Source: Colius striatus
Lineage: Eukaryota > Chordata > Aves > Coliiformes > Coliidae
DNA length: 64,000 bases
NCBI RefSeq assembly: GCF_028858725.1
Contig: NC_084759.1
Coordinates: forward strand, 142,084,671 to 142,148,670
Direction: 5' to 3'
A model generated the notes under the pieces. It did not search any database, was not told where the DNA came from, and was given only the letters and a program-made list of their open reading frames with translations. Positions 53,383 to 64,000 of the stretch are shown here, piece by piece. The translations under genes and the position numbers were made by a program. Within the stretch, counting starts at the first letter, position 1. Every line of letters starts with the position of its first letter.

Positions 53383-56300
53383 CTGAAATAAGGGAACAGA
53401 GACAATAAGGAGCAGCCTGAGATCCAAGCAGCAGTGAAGGCAATGATCAACTTCTAATTTACAATCTTGTTCAGCTTTATACTGGAATAAACCTGAATAT
53501 CCTCCCTCCCCTTCAGTACTCCTATCCCATAACCCAGCAAGCACCCAGCTGAATCAGAAAGATACCACTAGGGGAAGGGGATGTGGTGACGATAGCTGTC
53601 TGATTAGTGTAGGAAATAATGATGATATGGGTAAAAAACTAAACTGTTAAATTGAAAGCATCAGCTGTACTGATTTTCAGTCAACTATTTCAACTCCTTG
53701 CTTTAAGGATTTTCTTTTCCTGGTAAAAGGTGTCTGCCCACACTAAGGCAATAGAAACATAGGTTTTAACTCATTTTGCCAGCAAACATTTCACTGTAAC
53801 TTATATATGCAGTAAACATATTCTAAAGACAGTAGTTTCAAATGATGCCAAGTTGTTTGTTTGCAAGATGAACATTTTCTAGTGTAGAAAATGGAGATAG
53901 ACACATCTTAGCCAGAAAGTTAAGATATAGTTTTCTATATTGTTTCTATAGTTAAGATACACTACTCTATAGTTTTGAGAAGGCAATGACTTTCACTTAT
54001 TATGTGATCCAGACTCTATAGAACAGACTGAAAAACTAAAATCAAAGGACTTTAATAAGTACTATTTTATTTCGTTATACTTTACCCAATCTAAATTTAA
54101 TCCTCGTTCCTCATTGTGATCCAAGCTGGAGTCATACAGTTCCCATTAAAAGTATTTGAAGAGCCATTTTTCATTTGTTTTACAAAAACATAGAGCTCAA
54201 GTGCATAAATATATACCATGAATCCCTCATTATGCTCTCCCACAAGAACACTGCTCTGTATTGTTCTAGGTGTTTATGGGCACATATTCAAAACCACGGT
54301 AATACAAAACTTGAAGGTTTGCAGCTGATGAAAAACCAAGGAAGGATTGGGTTTAGTGCCTTCTCTCCATAAAACGAGGTGCTGAAGCAGTGATGTGCAC
54401 CAGGTAGGAGAACTGGAAAGCTTTGCCCCAGTACTGGCAGCTTGTCTTTGTGTTCCCAGGCAGGAGGCTGCACCTGCTGTTAGTGGGATGGGCATATCTT
54501 TTCAATAGGACACCTCTGACCCTGCTAATGAATAAGAAGTGAGATAATCTCCGAGTCAACAGGAACAGGGTGCTGGCACCGCTTTCAACAAAGACTCTAG
54601 CTTCGACCTCTTTTAACTAGGCTGTCAGGGCTCACTTATTTTGCTTCTAACACTGTTCTACACGGATTAATTTCTGTAGAGTGAGAAGATCTGAAGCCAT
54701 GGCTAAGCAGCTAACTAATGTCAAACTCCCTGTCCCACAGAGCATAGCTGCACTCAGCAGCCTACAGCAGAACATCAGGGTGCTGGCACCTATGAAAAGC
54801 CACAGCACAGGGCTGCCACGGTAGAGGAAACAGACAAGAAACCTGCAGAGAGAGTGAGCTCACATGCTTTTTTAAAAACCATACTGCTATGTGCACCCTC
54901 AGGCAACACCTGCTTGCAAATATGAAGGCACATAAAAATAAGGGTTTGATGTATCAAGCAGGGCAGAATACTCTGCTTTCCTGTATACTGGACAACAGAA
55001 AGGGATATTTTAGTAGCATCAACACAGTTATATTTCACTTCCATCACCGAGCACAACTGTATTGAGCCAATTATATCCATTAGCTTTGGTTGTTTGCTGA
55101 ATTTGCACCATCTACCCCAAGTGCACATAATTTGGGTTACCTAGATTATGACCTGAAAGTGTACTCCCTATGCAGGTGAAAAAGTGATGCTTCTAACTTC
55201 ACTGATGTCTTTGCTGTCTTTCTTACTTTTCAGTTTGCCCACAGAGGGTATAGTGATGGAATATCACATCTTATAAAAATGCTGTTTTATAAAAATGTAA
55301 AAATTAAGCAGTCAATAGTAACTAGCTGCCCAATCAATGTAGCAGTTGCCTTGTATTCTTCTCAGGTACTGTAGTCTATTGAATATCCATCAGATGTGTG
55401 GATTTCAGTCTGAAAAAAATCTGACTTGCCAACCTTCCTAGCTAACCTTTGTGAACAGAAACTCTCCCCAACAAAGAGAATGCAGAGCTATCTAGCAAAT
55501 AAAGATTGAGGATTTTCATACAACAGCCAAATTCGATTGCTCAGGGACAAGTTTCCTTTTTGAAGCACATTCCTCCTGTACCCTTCCCCCTTACCTCAAG
55601 CTGGAAATAGGCCAAATGAGGCGTGTGAAAGTTATTAACTAGCAGTCCTCCCAAAGCTGTTCGCAGAGCAATCATTCCTCTCACTTGGGATTCATTAAAT
55701 CCTGCCAGTCAAGTAGGAAATGCCCGTATATCTGCGTTCCTGCCATATCTAATTTGAACTACCCACTTAGCAAGAGGCACCACACTTCCCACACAGCAGA
55801 GCTGCCATTGCCTTATCTCAAGAGGGTGTAAGAGCATTTGCTAAGTGGAAAGGCAGGGCAGTGCTGGATTCATAAACCACATCACGTTCTCACGAGCAAC
55901 TCAGAGCTGTAGAGCCTTCTAGGAAAACAAGGGGCAAATAGAGCAAACACAGGAACATCTTCTAAAGTAGCCTTGATTCATTAATTGCCCTGATAGGTTT
56001 AGGCCATCCTCATCAATGCATGGAATGAAGTCTGCTTAATGTACTCTCAAGTACAGAATATTGTTAGTGGCCAGCTAAGTTTGACCTCATGTTTCCCTAA
56101 AAAAGGCAATCACTGCAACGCTGAAGCAGAAACATGAAATGCCTGAAAAATCTCTGATGCAAACCCAACCCACCGATCAAGACATGTGGGAATATATTCC
56201 AAACCAATTTCAATGTGGAAACAACATGTTCAGGTTTTTTGAGACTTTGCAGAGGTTTTTTTCATCTTTGAGGATGACAGATGTGAATCTCATTGTAGTG

Positions 56301-59300
56301 TGGCAAGTCATTGGGGGAAAAAAGAAAGCTTTTAAATGAAATTAACCCTGCTTCTTCAGTGGCATTCCTTGCTGTTGTACAGTGGTCAGCTCAAACATGA
56401 GAAAATGTATTTAAAAGTTGTTTATTATAAGAGTCTGCATTTAAATACGTAGTTATATATACTGCACAGATAAGAAAAGGTACTTGTAACTGAATGTGGT
56501 TGGCAAGAGCTATCTAAATGTTTGGACGCTTTTACCGTGAAAGATGAATACACCTCCCATACAGAGAGTGTGGTGTCTGAAAGTTTGTCTGAGCAGTGTC
56601 TAATGTAAATATGCACAGACACATAGGTGGTTATATGAAGAAGAAAGCCAGTGAATGGGTGGTATAATTGCAGCAGTGTCAATCTGAGACAAAATGAGAT
56701 ATTGACTATCCATAGACATCTGTGGAATCAAGTATGGTTTTAATCAATGTGTAATAGGACTCATTCACCACAACCACCAGCTTTAAATTACGGGTTCTCC
56801 AGGCAGAGGGGCTAATGACCTGGTCACCTTCCTCCCTGCTAACATTCCCTTCCTCTTTGAAGGAAGCAATCACTTTTCTTCTTCGGAACTAAGTAATTAA
56901 CTTTACTTAGTTATCTTAAAAGAATATGTCTCAATTTTTACTTAGCGATAAATTTGCAGCTCACATTTTGAAGAAAGTCTTAAATGCACCCCGAGAAGCT
57001 TGTGTGTTTTTCCAGCTACATCAGTTGACCTTGTAAAAGTTACTTCCTTACACAACTTGCCTTACTCATCAGAACCACACATCAACATGCACATTGACGG
57101 GAGACCAACAGCAGTAAACTTCTCTGTACAGATACATGTCAATGATTTCTCTGAGCAAGCAAAAAGGGAGAAATTAGTATCTTCTTGACACAGCAATGCC
57201 AGTACAAAGTACCATACATACACTTGGCACTGGCGTGACTGCTGTCATGCTCCTGTATTAGCTTGACTACTCTGCTTGCACGTACTCTGCTTGTGTATTT
57301 TCACTACAGAATAAAAGGCCAAGTAATGCAGAGAAGGGGTCTTCATTTTGCAATCAAACAATTCAGTAGGTTTTTCTTGACTTACAAATCTCTACATATT
57401 TGAGAAAAATCCCTGGAGTAACAACTATATCAAGAAGAAAATAGAATTGTCAGGTAATCTGAGGGTCCAAGTTAACTAATGTGAGGTCAAAATTTCACTG
57501 GTTTTGTACCAAAGGTGTTAAAAAGAAGTGTAGCAAGAATCTGAAAGTTTCCAAGGAATTAACCAAGTTGAGAAATGCTCTAGCTTGCTGGCCTGGTCTA
57601 CAGACCTTGAGTGTTCTTTGTAGATTCTGCAAAGGTACAAACCTCCAAGGAATTCAGAAAAAAACCACAACCAAAAACCCAAAACACTGCCAAAGACCTG
57701 TTCAAAACTTCATATTTGATATAACAAATGTGCTTTGAAAACAAGTTAAATTGAGGTAGCCCTTTATCTCCCATCAATCACATTTTTCACATGGGCATGG
57801 GAAACTATTTTAAAACTTTGTTACATACAGATGTGAGTCTGTTACCCATGACAAACCCTGCTTCCCAAACTACCATTACACAGGAGAAGACAGGCTCAAA
57901 GTCTGGGTAAATACGTGTGTTCGTTAAAGAGAAATTATTCCCTGGTGGACCTCACAAATCTAACAAAAGATGGAGTGGCTCAAGAGTGGGTCTTCAGATA
58001 CCTCCCTATTTCTGGGTTTTATTATAGATATTACCAGACAAGAAAAATTTGCCAATGTAGCAAAATATATTGAGAGATATGGAAATACACTAAAATACTG
58101 AATTACACAGTCTGGAAGAATTCGTTTGGCAAATTGAATTATGCCTTCTTGCACAGACCATTTGTGTTTGTTTGGCAACAAACGCAAGGATTCAACTACA
58201 ATCATCTTGTAACCATTGAATGCAATGGAGTTTTATGAGGCATGAATTTGGCTCAGAAAGTGCAAAGCTTTCCCAAATTCGGAACAATTTATTACTGATG
58301 TCTTCCCTTCGTTATTTTAAATGGAAACAGAAGAAAGTTCTCAAAAAGACACTGCTTGACCTCGGTTCAGTTCAGCTCAGTTCACTGCTGTACGGAGATA
58401 CTTGGTTTCTTCAGAAGACCACAGGGCAAAAGCTCAGGGATAGGCTCAGTTTTCTTTAGATTTGTTTTAAAGACAAAGAAAAAAACCCCAGGATTTAAAT
58501 CTAACCTTCATCATTTTCTCCTCATAAAACAAAACAAAGCAACATGTGTGAGGAGCTGAAAGAAATTCTGGCTATTTTGACAGAGCTGTCTTACTCAGTT
58601 CATTTCTGACAGAATCAATTAGGAAATCAGTTTAATATAGCAAATTCTTTTTGAAATTTTTATACACCATGAACAAATCCCATGGATTAATGATTTCCAG
58701 AGTTCACCCTCTTCACCTTGGGAAAAATCCAGACCAGAAAAAAAAGAACAGAAAAAACACAAAATGGGGAAAGTAGTTTTGTCATTAGTTCCCTCTGTTT
58801 AAATAAAATCTTTTTTTTCTCGTAATGTAGGTGAAGCAAAGAATTGCAGTGGGTTGGTAGGATTCCTAAAACACTGAAAATGAACGAGTAGTTAAAAAAT
58901 ACTTTTCTACATAACAAATCCAGAAGTGCTTTTTCATGACACTACTAACTTTTGCTTACATGGGCTGTGGAGCAAAAGCTTGTGGAGAACCATGTGTGGA
59001 ATAGCAGGGACTACTGTAGATCAGAACTTAATACCCTGGCAGGACTGTATCTGGACCTTGGGGGAATATGAACATTGCCTGCATGCGGCTTAACTTTACT
59101 TGTTTCATCGATCCCTTTAAAATGCAAAAGCATTTGTCCAAACCCTCCCCCTAAATACAACTAATTGTACTGTGCACACATCGCATCTCTATCTTCTATA
59201 CCACTCCAAATGCCTCTTTGCTAGTTGAGGCAGAGAAATCTGTGGCATAACTGCAAGATGAGATCAGAACATACAATTTGAAGTGGTGTTTTATTTGTCT

Positions 59301-62300
59301 TAGTTTTCTTTTGTCTTCAGGATTTCTTGGGAATCCAGCAACCCAGCAGCTTAGTTACAGAGTAAAACAGGATGGGCAAAGTGGGGTGAGATCTACAGAC
59401 AACCTAAAATCTTCCACTTCAGTACGTGAAAATCTCCTTCATTTGAGAATTTTGTTCCTATACGTTGCGTTAGTTATCAGGTTAAAATTTTGAATAATAG
59501 ATTAAATTGTGTAAGCTGTGAAACTGGGTAGTCAGACTTGGGATATTGACTATCAGAATATCGTCAAGAAGATCAAAAGCATTCCCACAGTGAGTGAAAA
59601 TAGTTTAAAAACTGCTTGCAGCTTGGACATGACACTATGGATTTAAATACCATCCTCCTGATCAAACTTTCATAGGTGTAAACAGGCAAGTTATGATTTC
59701 ACAGAATCCATTAGGTTTTATGCTGATTTCTTCTCTACAAGAACATAGGAGCTTGAGAATAACAACCTCTTGCTCATATTTCTGACCCATTCAAGCTTTT
59801 TAGCACTTGTTATCTATATAACAGTGAATAAGAAAGCACACACATTCCCTGCTGTACGGTATTTTGTCTATTGCCTCTTCTTATTACAAGGGATAAAAGG
59901 AAACGGTGGCTAATATGCTTTTGTTTGAAAGCAGAACATGGCAGTACATACGCTAGGAGAGTGTGTCCATGGGAATGCTTATGCATCAGTGACTGCATTC
60001 TTCTGTCTCCTGCTGTCTGTTCCATTGCTAATGGAAAACAGAAGGTATTTCTTAAGTAGTCTACCAGAGGAGACATTCAGTGCTTTTCTGTTCAGATGAA
60101 CTATAACCTCCCTGTCCATAGGTGATAGGAAGCTTTGTCTCGTCCATCTCTAACACTGAGTCTTCATTTTGCTGTTCCAGCTCTACCTGCTACATGACAC
60201 TGTCAAAGCAAAGGCACGTGAAGCCACCAAACGTCTGGTTTATCAGCCTTCAGGAATTCTTTTTAGAATTATTTGCTCTGCATTCAAATACAAAATCCCA
60301 GTATCTATTTCTACAGATGCAACTGTAGTAACTCTTACCTATATGTTGCGTTAAACCATCAGATGTGGTTAGACTGCCCACTGTGAGCTGGAACTGTAAA
60401 TCCTGACATCTCCATTAGTAATTATGAACTTTATGAGCCAGGAAAATACAGCGTCTAGATTGGCTATGTGCCCTTATCAGTTTTAATTTTAGTTATATTT
60501 CTCTTGAGCTTATTTTCATAGCTAATATGCTGGAAAGCAGGTTTGGGCTTGATTCTTTCTCTAACATTCTTAGTCTCTCCTCTCTCTCAGTTTCTTTCCT
60601 CCTAACTGACAAAAAAAAAAGTTGTTGGCATCAAAACCCCCAGTCTGGCTGCAGCTATTCCTCTTCTATCTCTGGCTATGAGTGCCAAGGCTGAGCAACC
60701 CTCTCCTTTATGTCACCAACAGCGTATTCATAGTTTGCATAAGCTTTTGGCCTTGCATGATGGCATTCTGGGATGCGGATGAGTGTTATGAGAAATCTAA
60801 ATGGTAGAGTAATTGGGAGATAGGACACACTGGCACACAAGCTGTAAGTAACTTAGAAGTGGCCTAAAATAAAAATGCTTGAATACAGAATCCCTGCTTG
60901 CTATAAGGACCAAGTCATTAGCAGGAGATCATACCCAGTTGCAAATCAAAACAGAAAATAAGATGCAGACCTGGAACAATCTCATTTGGTAGAAATGAAT
61001 GATGGCCTTTTTGCAATTGTTTTGCTGAAAAGCACAAATCTTTATAAAAAGAAACCAGCCATCTGTTTTGAATGTAAGTATCTACTTGTGTTCTTTGATC
61101 TATAAGAATAATAGGAAGACAGTGATACAATCCAGTTACACCTCTGTTGTGAGTGCTTAATTCATCCCAGGGCTGCAGATTACAAAATTCCATCTGGAAA
61201 TCTTAGTCTTATCACTCTGGGATCAGACAGAAGATGAACAGTGTATCAAGATCAGTTCTTTTGTGCTCATAGATATAAGATTCTTGGACAGAGAATATTT
61301 TCTTGAAAGATAAAATAGTTATTAAGATAGCAAAGTAATAAAAGAAACCAAAGCTAGCCAAAGGACTGTTCCCAGAAACAGAGAAAGGACCAGAAGCAGA
61401 AGCTGCCATAATTTTAAGGACAGCGTTTTTCTCTAGGCTGACCCATCCGAGTTTAACAGTACTTACTGGGTAAAACATTACATGCCAGTATGTGTATAGA
61501 ATAATACAGAAAGGCGTGGTTAACCAAATTGGAATGGTAAAGGATTAATCATAAAACAGAATATTAAGCATTACTTAGGTTATTCGCTCCACCATAACAA
61601 GATCGATACTTATACTAAAGTGAGAAGGTCACTACAAAAGGCTTTCCATTATTCAGAGTTACTACAGCCAAAGGCAAAAAGGTTATCCTCTGAAAAAAAT
61701 CTTGAAAAGTTCTGAAAAGAACAGATAACTGTGGTTATCTGTTGCAGGATTTTGAATTGTACATCCTCAGAGCAGTAATTGTCAGTCCATGAACTCTTTG
61801 TCTCTCCTTGCCCGAACTTGATGGTACAGGAGGACCTGTAATTATCGAGACAACTGTATTCAAAACACTGCCCTTGTAATGACTAATTAGTTACATCACG
61901 TTACTTGAGTGCATCAAATTAGGGTTCTTAATAAAGGGTTGTCCATTTGGAAAGTGGGAGTGAGGAATTCTGGCTGTTATCAGTATGACAAAATCTGGCA
62001 TCTTATCTCTCAGTCAGGCCAAGTGATAATGTCTAACTAAAATGAGATTATTTCATGTATCTGTCTTCCAATTTTGCACAGGGTATGTCTCTCAGGCAAG
62101 CATTAGACACATTCATTCACTGCATTTTCATATGCATGAATGAAGAACTGTAGCAGACATAACAGATGACTATCCACTACGCAGTTAGTCTGTAGATTTT
62201 TAGAGAGGGGAAGAAATGACTCTTCAGAGGCGAAAAGATGACAGTAAAGAAGAAGAGGCAGTGGTCTAAAGAGCTTTGTTCAACATGATGGAATGGCAGC

Positions 62301-64000
62301 TCCTCGAAACGTTTAACATATGGATTATTTTCCCTCTTTTGGGAAGGAATAAGTTCTTGGAAGGAAAAGGAAAAAGTATTAATAAATTGAATCAAATACA
62401 AATCTAACATAATTTTGGGAACAAGTTCAAAATGAGGCATTAGAATCACCATCATATCACTGTAACAAGACTGTTTTAGAGTATTGTGTAATAACATTTC
62501 CTAGCACTTACTCTTCCCAAGCAGAACTTCCACTATACAAAAACTTCAGCTCAATTTACAATTAGAGAATTTGAGACAGGGTGAAAGAGAACAAGTGAGT
62601 GGTTGGAGATGATGCCAGGAAAGAATTTATCTTCTGAATCGTGGTCTAGTACTGTGTCCAGTAAATGATATTGTAGTATGAGTCAGGCATGAAAGCTTGG
62701 CTTTTTTGACCATTTTGCATGATCTAACAATTAGAAAGACCATATTGAAAATAAATGTATTTAAAAGGCTTACGAGGTCACAAGTGTAACAAGTGGCAAT
62801 ACCAAGAATCTAAAAGAAGTGTGACAGTAGGATGAGCAGCTTTTTACAATGCTGCAAGCGCAAAATATGTCTTGTGGAAAGATCACATTTATGCACTGAA
62901 TGAATGTCTGTGTAATCATTTGAAAATGGAACTCACCATGAATAAGATATTTACTTTGCTAAAAGGAATGAGCACATTAATCCAAGCACCAAACAATGTA
63001 AATAAAAAATGAATATTCTTCTTAAACTACTCAGAGACACTTTTAGTTTTGCAGCAATCTCAACAAAAAGTTCTTGGCGTTTGACAGCTGTGCCAAAGGT
63101 TAAATTAAGTCCTGAGATAGCCTGCCCTCAATGTCATTATTTCTACCCCTCTTACTCTACCAGCACAATAGTTAGAGATCTTCAGACTGTTGCTTGTGAT
63201 CTACTTCTGCTACTTTGCTCTATATCTGTTTGAATAACTGTATATGCTGGCTGACCAGGTGTCAATTTGTTGTGCATTTCCTTTTAGCTGTAAAATGCAG
63301 TAATAAAAATCCCCTCTGCAAGAAAAAGGAAATTGCAAATGATCATCCTGGGCATTCCTAAGGGTGAGATAAAATTGCTCAGTAGATACAAGTTAGAAAC
63401 TCATGACTTACAACCTTGAACACTCAGCTGATTTTTGCACACATCTACTAGTCTAAGCTTCTCTGTGAGACGTAACTGTGTAACTGTTTCTACTGTTCTT
63501 ACTATAATTCTGTTTAAAACCTTTGTCCTAATAACCATAATACATAAATGTTGTTCAATCTCCATTGGACTCTAATAATCACAAATGACTCTCTAAAATG
63601 AGACTCTTTTTGGAGACAATTAGTAATCAAAGATGTCTTTTGGAATATTATGAGCTTTTGATTAAAAAAGTATAGTTAAAAAATTCAAACTGAATCCATT
63701 AAACATTCTTCATATTGATGACTCTCCCTATATTTCAGTTCTTAGGTTTAGATGACTCTTGCTTACAGAAAAACTCTCAGCAAAGTCAAATTAAAACATT
63801 AAAAATGTGGTCTTTGGTACACAATGCATACTTGTAATCTGGTGATGTTGCAAGTTATAATTTATACTAGTTTTGACAAGGAGTCTGTGAAACATACTTG
63901 AATTGACTGCTTTGCAGTTCTCAATGATACAAACATTTTCTTGTTTTGACTTACACCCTCTTTCCACCACAAGATATCACCTCTGAGAATTTAAGAGATG
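53383..64000 (-). other. probable intron of the minus-strand gene, no recognised exon
   Basis: AT-rich sequence to the window edge. The gene should continue rightward because the 53-kb exon is internal. A minus-strand stretch at about 62,230-62,360 follows a pyrimidine-rich TTTTCCTTCCAAG that could be an acceptor, but no good donor closes it, so it is not called as an exon. No CR1, LTR or RNA gene is recognised here. Confidence 0.45.

Noticed and set aside
62230..62360. Possible extra minus-strand exon
   Set aside because: A fair acceptor-like tract but no convincing donor, and the peptide is not recognisable.
1..64000. CRISPR arrays, rRNA, intact tRNA genes, bacterial operons
   Set aside because: None seen; all features fit vertebrate nuclear DNA.

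Overview
This is a window of bird nuclear DNA, mostly intergenic or intronic. Evidence for a bird is the set of CR1 LINE 3' ends (at least six young-looking copies plus older ones), an avian ERVL-type solo LTR, one strong CpG island and vertebrate splice signals. The species cannot be fixed from the sequence alone.

Layout. 1-11.2 kb: a degraded CR1 copy (about 240-1096), a roughly 1.07 kb solo LTR split by a small CR1 tip (3964-5037), a tRNA-like SINE candidate near 6.5 kb, and otherwise unassigned DNA. 11.2-12.45 kb: a CpG island with a GGC/AGC repeat and good splice-donor matches on both strands, probably a promoter and first exon. 15,582-22,029: a complete class II endogenous retrovirus (ERV). 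22-41 kb: non-coding DNA with scattered CR1 pieces. 41.2 and 53.2 kb: two phase-0 coding exons of a minus-strand gene, the first ending in a stop codon; I could not name the gene. 48.8-49.5 kb: a minus-strand CR1 whose 3' tip was caught in a recent 181-bp tandem duplication. The rest of 41-64 kb is probably intron of that gene, AT-rich and without recognisable features.

The standout is the ERV. It has two 281-bp LTRs that read identical, a 6-bp target duplication (TTTTTG), a primer-binding site matching tRNA-Trp (as in avian sarcoma-leukosis viruses), an unbroken gag, an unbroken dUTPase-protease frame reached by a GGGAAAC slip site, and an unbroken reverse transcriptase-RNase H-integrase frame reached by an AAATTTT slip site. 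There is no env: only about 455 bases separate pol from the 3' LTR. This describes a young, coding-complete element that is probably limited to movement within the cell, with betaretrovirus-like gene organisation and an alpharetrovirus-like primer. Gag would form the particle, dUTPase and protease would be made at reduced level by one -1 shift, and polymerase and integrase by a second.
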